The translations under genes were made by a program, and so were the position numbers. Below are positions 11,801-22,465 of a stretch of DNA of 64,000 nucleotides, in pieces. This DNA comes from Heterocephalus glaber (lineage: Eukaryota; Chordata; Mammalia; Rodentia; Bathyergidae). The stretch lies in NCBI RefSeq assembly GCF_000247695.1, contig NW_004624730.1, forward strand, positions 29,438,388 to 29,502,387, given 5' to 3'. Each line of letters starts with the position of its first letter. Position 1 is the stretch's first letter. The notes under the pieces are model-generated. The model was not told the origin of the DNA and did no database searches. It was given only the letters and a program-made list of their open reading frames with translations.

Positions 11801-14800
11801 TCTTTCACCCTTCAGTCTGAGGTTCCTGAGAAAAGAATTTGTCTTGTTCACCTCTGGAACTCTAATGATGAATAGGAAACCTGAACAATTTTGTAGAATA
11901 CTAATTAAATAAGTGCTTTTTCTTTTTTTATAACAAGCATTCTAAGCACTGCATTCTAGTTCTAAAAAGATAAAGGACATTCCTTTATAAGGATGTCATT
12001 TATTTTATTTGTGCTAATTAAATATTAATATGTACTTAAATGCTGAAAAGTTTCTTCTGATTTGGAATTTGAATTATAAGGTTGTGTACTAATTTCAATT
12101 TTAGGGTACATTTTTGGAGTTTTTGGGACTTTACAATTTTTTGGATTTACTTGCGGTTACTACAGCATTAAATGAAGTTCCTCCAACTTCAGATGAAAAT
12201 GTCAGTGTAATTGAGACAAAATTTGACAATACTCCTGTCCGTGTATATGTACCAAAGAGGAAGGCAGAGACACTAAGAAGGGCTGTATTTTATATACATG
12301 GTGGTGGCTTCTGTTCTGGAAGTGCTGGTAAGTAATTGCTTTGAAAAATCACTGCCACTGAGGCAAATTGCAAAGATTTTCCTTAAGGCTTTATACAGTA
12401 CTTTTCAGCATGGATATTACAGACTCTTTTGTATTTTTGTGCTTTGATCTCTTGTATAGTTTTATTCTTCCTTAAAATTTCAAACCACTCTTACTCATTT
12501 ATATATACCTTTCTTCATCAACGTAGGCAGAGCTGCAAAGGCAAAAGGCTTCCATTCATTGCATTACTTTTAAGAAATCATACATTGCTACTTGTATCAT
12601 TTTCCATTTGATATTACAGGACCAAATAACGTATTGATTTATTTATTGAAATATTTATTTGGTGCCTGGAAATCTGCCAGGAACTTTAGAGAGATCCTGG
12701 AGATCTTGGAACAGACAAAATTGTTGGAGCTTAAATTCAAATGAAGACACTATCTAATCAATTAATATATAAGTAAGTAATACAGTGCATTACAAAGTGA
12801 TAAATGTAGGAAATAATAGACCAAAGTAGTCAAGATTGGGTGAAAGTTGCAAAATTCTGGGTGTAGAGAGAATTAGAGCAGAAATTGGAATGTATTCAGA
12901 AGTGAATACTGGGGGAAAAAATCTAAGTCATGTGACTAAGAAAAATCACTTAATCTACTTTTATTCCACAGTACTTAACATTCAGTAAGAAGAATCTACA
13001 TTACGGAGGAAGCTGGGGATTGGATGAGGTCTAAATTAAGAACTCTAACTCCAGAGGGGAAGATTAAATGAGTCCAGAGAGGAAATATTACAGAAAAATG
13101 TGTTAATTGACATGAAAAGTCAGGAAAGCTGAAGGAGATTAGGGAGAGAAGGAGAGAGGGTGGAAAAAGATTTTAAGATATGAGATAAACATACTGTTTC
13201 ATAACAGATAGCAGATTTACAGGGAGATTGAAGACAGGGCGCTGGAAAACACAAACATTAGTATCAAGTGGAAGAGTAGGCAACCAGCAAAGCATTAAGA
13301 AGTTATCAAACATGGGCGGGGGATTTAGTCCAGTGGTTCCGCTGCCTGCCTCGCAAGCACAAGGTCCCGAGTTCAATCCCCTGTACCAAAAATAAGAAGT
13401 TATCAAATAGGTCATAAAACAGAAAGGAAACCAAACAACAAAGAGGGACTAATGAGAAGGGCTGAATAGTATAAAGATGCCAAGTAAGTGGGATGGTAAA
13501 ATGTCTTTCAGGTGCTGAACTTTTTATGGGAATAGTTGATAGATATTTATATAGAAACATATTCTAGCAAGCAAAAGTGATAAGGAAAAGAAAGAATGTT
13601 TCCTAGCCTTAAAGGGGCTTAGTTGTAAAAGGAAAAAGTAAGAGAAAGACAAGATTAAATGGGAGTGTTAAGAGCATTTTATTTCATTTTTTATGCCAAA
13701 GATATTAATAATTTTGTGGGCTAAAAAATAAATGAAATAATAGAAATGGATTAGAAAAGAGATGACTGGGAATGTTGACTAATCAATGAACAATCATCAT
13801 GGAGGAAATAAGATGGAAGAAGATTTAATTTGCTGGCAAAATAATTGCATGTGGGTTGAGGAATAGAAATGGATAAGAACAGCATCGAATTTCATCCCTA
13901 GATAAGAATAAAGGAGCAAAAATATGCCTCAGCAAGATACACTTTTTGGATAGTAAGACAGGTAAAAGCATTAAATGTGGAAATTCCAGATTTTTAAGGA
14001 GGCATAGTTCTATTTCACTTATATTCAGATGGTTGTCCTCTTGTCCCATACAATTGTTGGGCCTTCATCGTAGCATTATTCTGCTTTCAATTCCTTGGCT
14101 CATACATCTGATGGCACATTGATTATGTTGATGATTTGTCTTTTTAACAGTGTGTAACTATCTCATCAAGTAATCAGATTAATCCTTCCACCTCTGAGGG
14201 ACTCAGGATTTGTCTTCCCGAGAATGAAGTTGGGTAAGAAAGGCCAATGACAAAGTATACACAAGAGGTGTAAAGGATAAAAAGCAAATAGAAGGTTCAA
14301 GGAAAACCTGAATTTCACTGAGTTGTGGATGAGTAGTTTCTTATATAAGTGTTAAATATGTCTCCCTGTTATTTTAGTATGCAACACATGATGAAGTTAC
14401 ACAATGTAAAACAAGTGCAGCAATTTTTGGGGGGTAACATCCTTTCATTTGTCCATTGTCACTAATATCCTGGCTTATTCATTTCATTTCAGCTTTACAT
14501 AATTATGATCTCCTCTCAAGGTGGACAGCAGAGAAACTTGATGCTGTTGTTGTATCATGCAAGTAAGATCTGTACTGTTTTGTTTTAGATCCAGATGCCT
14601 CGCATATCAAGATTCTCTCATCTTTCTTGAGTAGCTGAGGCATGATTATGCCAAAAATAAATATTTCTCATTTTACACTGAAGGGATAATCTAAAATGAG
14701 TATTATATCTATGCTAATTACCATTCAGAAAAAAAATGTGTGCATGTATTATAAGCCAGGTGGAAAAATAAAAAAATATTTTCACATAAGCTTAAATTGT

Positions 14801-17800
14801 ATTATCCATGGACATAGTTACATGTATTAGATTGCTATTCCACTTTAATTCATAGTCTTCAGGAATAAGTTTCTTCAGTCTTATTTCCCATCAACTGGAG
14901 ACTGGATAATGAAAATGTGTTTGTTTTTTTTTAATAAGATGGAGTACTACTCAGCCATAAAGAATGAGAAACTAGAGACATTTATAGCTAAATGGATGCA
15001 CATTGAGGCGATACTCTCAAGTGAAATAAATAGGACACACATGTGTAAATACCAAATAGTTTCTCTGCTGTGAGAAACTGAAAATGTAAATAAGAACTAA
15101 AAGGTATAATAGATAATATGAAATAGGAAGACAAGGTCCAAAGGGGTAGGGGAAGTGGGAGGGGAAGAGGAAAGGAAAGAAGGGAAAGGAATAAATATGA
15201 GAAAAGGAAAAAATGGAAGCAAAGTCTTTCTAAATAGTGAGGGGTGGAGGGGTTGAAGGGAGGGCAGGGGAAAAGGGAAAAAATAAGAACCAAGACATAT
15301 CATGTAAAGGTGCAAATTCCCAATAATAAATGTCAGCATATTGTATACCTAAAATGTACCAATAAAATTAATGGAAAAAGTGAGTAAGTTTCTTGGAATT
15401 CGTAGTTTATCAATAAAATCACCTTATAAATAATCCATACCTCAAATGCTCACTGAAAAAAAGAGATACCAACCAAGTTAATGAGTTAATGTAAAATAGA
15501 GTAGTAAATGAAGAGTCCATTTTTGAAAAGAGAACCAAAAGGCTGCACAATTGGAATTAATTTGATAGACTAATATCAGAGCACTATGTAGTTATTTGAA
15601 TTTAAGCTTCAGAAAATGAAGGAAAATGTAAGAACTAACACATTCATGACCATTCATCTAGTTAAATCATTATTATAAAGTTGAAATATAGTCATGCTCA
15701 ATACTTGTTTTTAGGTGTTCACAAATAAGGAGAGTAATTAAAATATTATTAAAAAGTAATAAGAAAATTCTAACATTGCACACAGTTTCGTACTTTAACT
15801 TTTTTTGTGGAGGAGTACTGGGAATCAAACTCAGGATGTTGTGCTTGCCAGGCAGGTGCAGCACCACTGAGCTAAATTCCCAGCCCTAACTTTATATTTA
15901 ATGATAGTTTTTTTCAATGATAGCAAGTTCAGTGACACTGTGAGACATCTGTCTGTGTTTTTTCATTATTCACTGAAATAACTAGTAAATCACAATTATT
16001 TCAGTGATAAAATTTTAAATATTCATGCAAGTTTATGACTTATTTTTGAATATACACTGATATTAAAGGTAAACAACAATTCTTACACCAAAAACCTGGA
16101 TAATTTCATTTCTATTATAATTTAAATGGCCAGTAAGCACAAGAAATATTGCTAAATATCAATAGCCATTTGGGAAATGAGTATCAAAAGCATAGTAAAT
16201 CATGCACTTCACATTTTCAAGGATGACTACACTAAAAATGCAGATTTTTAAAAATGTTAGCATACAGAAAAAATGAATCCCTCTATACTGCTAGTGGGAT
16301 TGCAAAATGATGCAGCTTTGGAAAATAGTTTGACAATTCTTGAAAAGGATAAAAACAGAATTACCATATGACCCTGGTTTTTCTATCCTGGGTATATCCA
16401 CAAAAGAATGAAAATATATCTATATAGAGGTTTTCATCTTCATAGTAGTATTATTAATAAAAGCCCCAAAGAGGAATAACCAAATGTCCATCAACTGATA
16501 TGTGGCTAGATATAGCCATACAGTTGAATGTTACTTGTCATTAAAAATAAATGCCACAACATGCATAAAGTTTGAAAATACTGTAAGTAAAATAAGCAAG
16601 TCAGAAAAGGATATCAAATGCATTATTTCATTTTTAGAAATACTCAGTGTAGGCAAATCTAAAAAAACAGAAATATTCGTGGTTGGAGTGGGTGGAGAGA
16701 AAAATAGAACATGAATAGCAATGTGCACAGGTTTGATTTTTTTCTTTCTTTTCCTTGTTTTTGATGAAAATGTTCTCAAATTGACTGCAGTGACTGGTGC
16801 ACAACTCTGAAAAATCCTCTTCTAAAAAATCATAGTATAAACTACATACTCTAAATAAGTAAATTTCATGAAATATAATTTATATTTCAATAAAGTGGCT
16901 GTTTTAAAATTAAAACCTTATGTTACTTAATATATGCATAGATATATGAATGCTAAAATACATGCACTTTTTTCTTATGAAAAATATATAAACACCTGTA
17001 AATTAACTGAAATCTATGAAAAAGTTTTGAAAAGTAGAAAAGAATATTTAATTTCTCAAATATATAAAAAGCTAATATAAATGAAGGAAATATAAATCAA
17101 TTATAGTATGCAATTCTTCTATACTTGATATTATGGCTAAAATGAAAAAGTCATAAAACACCAAATGTTGAAAATAACAGACCCTTTCATAAATTGATTG
17201 ATAATAATTTGGTGTATTATTTTTCAAAATTCTTTGACAATATTAAGTAAAACTACTCATATATTTTAACTTTCTAATCATCAATACCACAGGTAATGAT
17301 GTACATATGTACATATGTATCACAGAATACCATATGTTCACTGAATACCACCTACTAGTGATATAGGGGGAAGAGATGCAACTCCCAAACCTACTAGATA
17401 TCCTAAATGCTGTTCTCTAAAATCGAAGAATGAATTCTAGGAACAACCGAGGTAAGAGTAGGAAAAATTTATTGAGAGAAAGAAAGCTTGTGCCTAAGAG
17501 AGACAGAAGGGGGACTGGAAAGTGAGTTGCCTAACAACCCCATTTTTCAAAGATGCTTTATACAGCAAAGCCATGTGGTGAGGCGGGTACAAAGCAGGAC
17601 AAAGCTGTAAGACCCAATGGAAATTTACAAGGTGGGCATGAAGTGGGACAAAACCATGACCCACCAATAAGATTACACGTACAGTCACTCAGGTAATGTG
17701 GATCAAATGGAAAAACAAGTCATATACAAGAAATTTCCCATTTAGAATATCAATCACTGCTATCTATCTCTAGGTGAATTAGTACTTCTTTTCCTTTTTA

Positions 17801-20800
17801 TAATGTTAGCCAATGAATGCGCCTCAGTTTTTCTCCATGTTGGTTCCTTGCTGTGTTGGCTCCTGGAGGGCTGGTGCCTTAAGGGAGGCCCTGTCTACCT
17901 GCCAACAAGATATCTAATTAACTTACCTATATATCCAGATCAGCATTGTCTTTGAAAGCCCAAGACTGCCAACAGCCCAAATCCCAATAGCATTTTTAAG
18001 TTGGAAAATATGTATTTATTTATTTACTAATTATTTATTTAGCTTTGATAAAAATATTTAATATAGTATTCATTCTCAACAAATTTTTAAATGCAGAGTA
18101 CATCATTGTTGACTATACACACAATTTATATGACAGATCTCTACCATTTATCCATATTATTGACTGAATCTTTGGATTATTAACTTTCTCCCTCTTCACA
18201 GATTCTGGCCATCAACATGTTAGTCTTTGAGTCTATGATTTGCTCATTTTAGATGCTACATATAAGAGGAGTCACATAATACTTGACCTTCTGTGGCTAG
18301 CCCATCAGCATGTTATTAAATAAGTGAGTTGTGGTGCACTCACATAGTGGAGTAAGACAGAGGGCACCAGAAGCACACAGCGATGTGTATGAGGCTCAAA
18401 CAATAAAATAAACAATATAATCCAGAATAGCTGTACATTGTATTTGGGTTCATTTATTTTAAGGGCAAAAGCAGCCAAGATTAATTGGTGCTGCTATATC
18501 AGCTACAGAACATGCAGCCAATAAAAAGAAGACTACTGGGTGTGGTAGTATTGAGTTTCATTACCTAGGTTGTACTCTATGTTCAGTTTGAATTCAAGAA
18601 TTTGTGCACTTAGAATATGTTCATTTCTGGCATGTATATTACACTTTAATTGATTTATTAAACTTGACATGTTTTCTCTCCAAAGCTACAGATTAACACC
18701 TAAGTATCATTTCCCATTACAATTTGAAGATGTATATAATGCCTTAAGGTGGTTCTTAAGCAAAAATGTTCTTGAAAGCTATGGCATAAACCCAGAAAAA
18801 GTCTGCGTTTCTGGAGATAGTGCAGGTGGAAATTTAGCTGCAGCAGTGACTCAGCAGGTAGGATACTTGTCATTTCAATGGAGATCTTTGATAGTCTACC
18901 TATAAACAGATCCAAATACATATATGTAAATATAATGGTAGAATTTATAAATATTAAAGATAATATTCTGAAAATTCTTACATCACAATATCAATTTTTG
19001 GTCTTGTCACAGACTTTTTTTCTTAATCTATCAGCAATTCTCTAGTTAAGTCACTGGGTAAGACTATTATATGTGTCAGTAAAATATTATAATGAGACAA
19101 TGAGATAAAAAAATTACTATTTAACCCTTTAGAAATTCAAATGCATTGAATAACCTCAAATGGAGTATTCCTCTATTACCAGAATAATCACATTGCTTTT
19201 AGGAAATTATCAGCACATTCAGATTTTTTTCCTACTTACAAAGAAGAAATACAAAGAATTCAAAATGTTTATTTGTATATGTATGTAAAATCAGATACTT
19301 CACCTATTATTAAATAATGACAGTAAATCAATAATGATAAATAGCATTTTGCATTGCAGGTTATACATATAATGGATTCGATTTCATGACAAAAGTATGA
19401 TTGTTAAAATATTAACCATTTTCTCATGTAGTAGTGGAGGGAAAGTTGCTTACTGCTTGAAAATGAAGAGGTTTGGATTTTTTAGTTGATTAAGTATAAT
19501 CTGGATTTAATGAAATGTAATGTCCAATATTTGTTTTTTTAGTTATATTCATTTATACTTGTTTTAAATAAAAAGTTAGCTTATAGAGTATATTTGATAA
19601 CATTTCAAAATAAAAGGATGTCACTTTTGGACATTCCTGTAATCAAAATATGCAACTATTGAAATTTGGAAAAGATTTCTAATCGCTATTGTGAGGTTTA
19701 TAATGCAGTTGAAAAATCACTGTATTAAACATCAGGGATTTGAATTTTCTTGAGATCCAGTCATTTCAAAATGTCATCTTGCCAGTCCATTTAATCTCTT
19801 TATGCATCTATTTCCTCATCTGTAAGGAAAAAATGAACCTTTTGAACCTTCCAGTCTTGTTCTGAGGGTCACATGCCTAAATTTACTTTAAAAATACCTT
19901 GGGGCAAGGGCTGGGGATTTAGCTCAGTGGTTCCACTGCCTGCCTCATAAGCGCAAGGACCTGGGTTCGATCCCCGGTACCAAAAAAAAAAAAAAAATAC
20001 CTTGGGACTTGTAATGATCTTTTTTTTTCATTAAGTTTATTGGTACATTTTAGGTATACAATATGATGACATTCATCATTGAGAAGGTGTACCTTTACAT
20101 GATTTATCTTGGTTCTTATTTTTTTCCCCATTCCTTTGCCCTCCCTTCAACCCTTCCACCCCTCCCTATTTAGCAAGACTTTGTTTCCATTTTTTCCTTT
20201 TCTCTGGAGACTAGGCAAAGAAGATGTGGGTTTTTTTTTTAATAAAATGGAGTACTACTCAGCCATAAAGAATAAATAACTAGAGTCATTTATAGCTAAA
20301 TGGATGCACATTGAGGCCATACTCTTAAGTGAAATAAATAGGACACATGTGTAAATACTGAATAGTTTCTCTGGTTTGAGAAACTGAAAATGTAAATAAG
20401 AATCAAAATGTATAATTGATAATGTAATTATCTTTACAGAGTCTCTAAAAATGGTCTATTTTAAACATAATCATTAAAATTTAGATAAATACTATAATTT
20501 TTAAGTATTTAGGGATATTCAATATCTACTTTTATTTACAAGTTACATATGTATTTATATTGTAATATACATTTTAATATCATAAACATACATTTAAATA
20601 TATATATTTTATAAAATTAAAATGTATTTTAAAAAATGTTTTAGTGGATCACTTTTTGTTTTACTCCGATAGTTGTACATTTCTGTTTTCTGACCACTGA
20701 GCTTTACAAATATTGGTACATTAGGCCTGAAATCAAAGAACATTTTTAATGGAATGCTTCCCATAGAAAACCTGTCCATATCTTTTAAAGTAATATGTGC

Positions 20801-21788
20801 CTTTGGAGAATCCAGAAATCCTTATTCAGTGAAGCTTCTTCTCCATCACAGAGGCTATTGATGTACTAGTATATTTTTTAAAACTTTTATATTAACCAAA
20901 AAATAATGAGGGCAATTTACAAAAGTCTTCAGGATGTCATTCTTGGAAGCAACAATAGGACACTGACTTAGCAATTATTAACTAGACCTTTTTGCATTTT
21001 CTACAAGGAATGTAGGACAGATGATTTTCTTTAAGTTAAAAGTATACTTTAAGAAATATCTAGTTCTAGAAAGAAATATCTAGTTCTTTGAATATTTTAA
21101 ATTTATGGAGATGGTATGTTTGGTTTAGTATTTAAGGATTTTTAGATTATAAATTTATATATAAGCTAGAATCATCTCAATTCTTTTTTAGCAATTACAA
21201 GACCCAGATGTGAAGATCAAAGTCAAGATGCAGTCTTTAATTTATCCTGCACTTCAGGCTTTTGATTTAGATTCTCCGTCATACAGAGAATATTCACATA
21301 TGCCGACTCTGTCCAAATCGCTGTTGGTCCGGCTCATGAGTGAATATATTACAACAGACAGATCACTTGAGAGAGCCATGCTTTCCAACCAGCATGTATC
21401 TGCAGAATCAAGTCATCTATTCAAGTTTGTTAACTGGAGCTCCTTGCTTCCTGAGAGATTTAGAAAAGGACATATTTATAACAACCCAATTTATGGTAGT
21501 TCTGAGTTATCTCAAAAATACCCTGGGATCCTAGATGTGAGGGCAGCTCCTCTGTTGGCAGATGACAGCAAGTTGCGTGGTTTACCCCTGACCTTTGTCC
21601 TCACTTGTCAGTGTGATGTCTTAAGAGATGATGGACTGATGTATGTCACCAGACTTCGGAATGCTGGTGTTCAAGTGACTCATAAACATATTGAGGATGG
21701 ATTCCATGGAGCATTTGCCCTTTTGGAATTTAAAATTGGTTATAGACTGATAAATCAGTACATTAATTGGCTAAAAGAAAATCTATAG
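8667..21788 (+). CDS. AADAC: Arylacetamide deacetylase, complete gene in five coding exons
   Basis: Coding exons are 8667-8804, 12105-12327, 14493-14562, 18686-18857 and 21192-21788, joined by GT-AG introns in phases 0, 1, 2 and 0. They give 399 codons plus TAG, the human AADAC length. AADAC is a microsomal serine hydrolase of the hormone-sensitive-lipase/GDXG group. It is anchored by an N-terminal hydrophobic segment with its catalytic domain in the ER lumen, hydrolyses arylacetamide drugs and short acyl esters, and is implicated in hepatic triglyceride mobilisation. Seen here: signal anchor at residues 5-20, HGGG oxyanion hole at 111-114, nucleophile Ser189 in GDSAGG, Asp343, His373, Cys116 and Cys340 (disulfide pair in human), and sequons N78-V-S and N282-W-S. 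No frameshift or internal stop is present. AADAC paralogues (AADACL2, NCEH1) are the alternative, but residue-level agreement favours AADAC. Confidence 0.96.
8805..10065. other. AADAC intron 1, first part
   Basis: A+T-rich intronic sequence with no recognised repeat or alternative exon. Confidence 0.5.
10066..10545 (+). mobile_element. Possible solo LTR (class I ERV-like) in AADAC intron 1
   Basis: A G+C-richer island in A+T-rich intron. It starts TGATAGCCAACCTGACTCC and has CCTCCCCAAATAGAAGAGC as a possible TATA region, then a downstream region with GATAATAATGGATTCC. The layout resembles a retroviral LTR, but the family is not identified and the 3' edge is uncertain. Confidence 0.4.
10930..11270 (-). 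mobile_element. MaLR-related LTR, antisense, in AADAC intron 1
   Basis: On the minus strand it carries the same GAATAAGATAAAAGGGGCAG and CTCAGCAAGAGAAAAAATTA landmarks as the LTR at 7051-7429. It runs from about 11270 down to 10930 and is diverged. An inverted relative of the element upstream of the gene. Confidence 0.65.
11285..11425 (+). repeat. MIR fragment
   Basis: The string TCACTTCCTAGCTGTGTAAAC ... CTTCATCTCTCAAATGATAA follows the order of the MIR core. Old and diverged. 11426-12104 shows nothing else recognisable. Confidence 0.5.
12105..12327 (+). CDS. AADAC: AADAC coding exon 2: oxyanion-hole exon
   Basis: Encodes residues 47-120 (223 nt, ends in phase 1). The acceptor is ...aattttag|GGT after a T-rich tract, and the donor is GCTG|gtaagt. 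It contains [11 protein letters not shown], with sequon Asn78, then the beta-strand leading to [12 protein letters not shown] with the HGGG at 111-114 and Cys116. Human has Trp where this gene has Phe115. Everything upstream of the GGT is intron, so the in-frame ATG at 12114 is an internal codon and not a start. Confidence 0.95.
12630..13160 (+). repeat. L2 LINE 3' region, degraded
   Basis: TTATTTGGTGCCTGGAAATC ... GGAACAGACAAAATTGTTGG follows the L2 3' end pattern (position in tail, size order, then purine-rich text). Strongly diverged and lies in AADAC intron 2. Confidence 0.45.
13296..13407 (+). repeat. ID-type SINE with perfect 15-bp target-site duplication
   Basis: Core at 13311-13392 with CCGCTGCCTGCCTCGCAAGC. 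Direct repeats TAAGAAGTTATCAAA at 13296-13310 and 13393-13407 match exactly, so the insertion is fairly young. It lies in AADAC intron 2, and the rest of that intron to 14492 shows nothing recognised. Confidence 0.95.
14493..14562 (+). CDS. AADAC: AADAC coding exon 3
   Basis: A short 70-nt exon encoding residues 121-143 plus two bases of codon 144. The acceptor is atttcatttcag|CT and the donor is TGCAA|gtaaga. The peptide contains [18 protein letters not shown], a highly conserved AADAC stretch. Cys143 replaces the human Thr. It has no ATG and is too small to stand out as an open frame. It was located by its splice sites and by its fit between exons 2 and 4. Confidence 0.93.
14865..15394 (+). 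mobile_element. L1 3' end in AADAC intron 3
   Basis: About 500 bp: end of ORF2 (TGGAGTACTACTCAGCCAT), purine-rich 3' UTR and AATGTACCAATAAAATTAAT tail. Flanked by TAAGTTTCTT near 14866-14875 and 15385-15394. Sense to AADAC. Confidence 0.85.
15797..15893 (-). repeat. ID-type SINE, antisense
   Basis: Reverse of the ID core (GAGGAGTACTGGGAATCAAAC ... GAGCTAAATTCCCAGCCC). Short direct repeat TAACTTT at 15797-15803 and 15887-15893. 15395-15796 and 15894-16267 hold nothing recognised. Confidence 0.88.
16268..16900 (+). mobile_element. Old L1 ORF2/3' fragment
   Basis: ACTGCTAGTGGGATTGCAAA, TATCCTGGGTATATCCAC and AAATGTCCATCAACTGATA appear in the order seen at the ORF2 3' end of mammalian L1. Diverged, with stops in all frames. 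Confidence 0.7.
17396..17914 (-). mobile_element. Solo LTR, antisense, in AADAC intron 3
   Basis: On the minus strand it runs from TGTTGGCAGGTAGACAGG at 17907 to ...GATTTTAGAGAACA at 17411, with TG...CA ends, and an AATAAA (plus-strand TTTATT at about 17468) near the 3' end. AGATATC copies flank the region at 17396 and 17908. Family not identified. Confidence 0.6.
18020..18300 (-). mobile_element. Old L1 3' fragment, antisense
   Basis: Reads like an antisense L1 3' end: GATTTGCTCATTTTAGATGC, ACATATAAGAGGAGTCACAT. Diverged. The flank 18301-18660 shows nothing recognised. Confidence 0.5.
18686..18857 (+). CDS. AADAC: AADAC coding exon 4: nucleophile exon
   Basis: 172 nt encoding residues 144-201. 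The acceptor is tctctccaaag|C and the donor is CAGCAG|gtagga, leaving phase 0. It begins [11 protein letters not shown] and carries [17 protein letters not shown], the nucleophile elbow with Ser189. Thr148 replaces the Ala found in human. The open frame runs a few codons into intron 4 before stopping at 18903-18905, so those trailing residues are not protein. Confidence 0.95.
19735..19890 (+). repeat. MIR fragment
   Basis: Contains CCATTTAATCTCTTTATGCA and TTCCTCATCTGTAAGG, the typical MIR 3' core. The rest of intron 4 from 18858 to 19734 shows nothing recognised. Confidence 0.55.
19891..20006 (+). repeat. ID-type SINE with 13-bp target-site duplication
   Basis: Core at about 19904-19993 (AGGGCTGGGGATTTAGCTCA ... 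CCCCGGTACC, then 16 A). Direct repeat AAAATACCTTGGG at 19891-19903 and 19994-20006. AADAC intron 4. Confidence 0.95.
20011..20433 (-). mobile_element. L1 3' end with 5' inversion (twin priming), in AADAC intron 4
   Basis: Left part, about 20021-20206, is the L1 3' UTR in antisense with its A-tail at the left (T-run, then TTTATTGGTACATTTTAGG). Right part, about 20207-20423, is ORF2 end and 3' UTR in sense (ATGGAGTACTACTCAGCC). This head-to-head layout is what twin priming makes. Flanking GTAAT(G/T)ATCT at 20011-20020 and 20424-20433 supports one event. 20434-21190 holds nothing recognised. Confidence 0.8.
21192..21788 (+). CDS. AADAC: AADAC terminal coding exon 5
   Basis: 597 nt encoding residues 202-399 plus the TAG stop at 21786-21788. 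The acceptor is ttctttttttag|CAA. It carries Asn282 in [23 protein letters not shown], Cys340 and Asp343 in [12 protein letters not shown], and His373 in EDGFHGAF, and it ends WLKENL like other AADAC proteins. The first residue after the splice is Gln202, where human has Leu. This is a plain substitution because the frame and length are preserved. Confidence 0.96.
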   Translation, partial: QLQDPDVKIKVKMQSLIYPALQAFDLDSPSYREYSHMPTLSKSLLVRLMSEYITTDRSLERAMLSNQHVSAESSHLFKFVNWSSLLPERFRKGHIYNNPIYGSSELSQKYPGILDVRAAPLLADDSKLRGLPLTFVLTCQCDVLRDDGLMYVTRLRNAGVQVTHKHIEDGFHGAFALLEFKIGYRLINQYINWLKENL

Positions 21789-22465
21789 TAAAATATGTAT
21801 ATATTTTTAAAATATTGTCAATCTTGAAGCATCAGAAAATCCACATTAGAAAGTGGACTGTTTTGGAATAGTCAATTTAAGGTCCACATACAGCATAATA
21901 ATTCTTGTTGCGAATAAGTTTGTTGTTTGGGTTCTTATACTTAGGGATTTCCTTCAACATTTCACATTGTGAATGTGCTATTTCTGAAAATTTTCCTCTT
22001 ATGTTGTTAATCTTATTTTTTAATATTATATTTTGTTTTATACTCTTTGTTTTCTGTGTTGGCTATTATTTGCAATTGGAGGAGGAAAAATATGAGAAAG
22101 TATTGCTTGTCTGAGTAATGTTATCATTTGCCTCAATGTGCATTTGGGGATTGAAGCCCTCCTATACACTTGAGTGCCAAGTCTTTTCAAAAGCAGTTTC
22201 CCCAATACAATGTCATTTTTTTCCACAGTAAATTTATCTACTTTGAAACATTTCTAGAATCCAGGTACCAAGTGTTATACTATTGATAATTATTGTGACA
22301 CTTTGAGGAGTTAGTCCCTGTGGATTTGGGGGAAGGCAGAGAAACTGAAGTTCAGTAAAGATGGAAAAGGTCTTCAAGATGGACAATGACTTAGTGACAG
22401 CAACAGCTATTCTGTATATGTAAGTAGATAACCACTAATAAAATATCATAGAAAATTTTAACTCG
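21789..22465 (+). other. AADAC: AADAC 3' UTR, end uncertain
   Basis: A+T-rich sequence after the stop codon with no recognisable repeat. The first canonical AATAAA polyadenylation signal on this strand after the stop is at 22437-22442, which would place cleavage near 22460 and give a 3' UTR of about 670 nt. Further AATAAA hexamers lie near 22816 and 22892. An upstream variant signal could give a shorter message, as in human. Confidence 0.4.

Noticed and set aside
12114..12335. ATG at 12114 as a gene start
   Set aside because: It is an internal codon region of AADAC exon 2. The true start is in exon 1 at 8667.
21905..22114. 69-codon open frame after the AADAC stop, hydrophobic
   Set aside because: A+T-rich 3' UTR translates as hydrophobic residues. 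There is no independent support.
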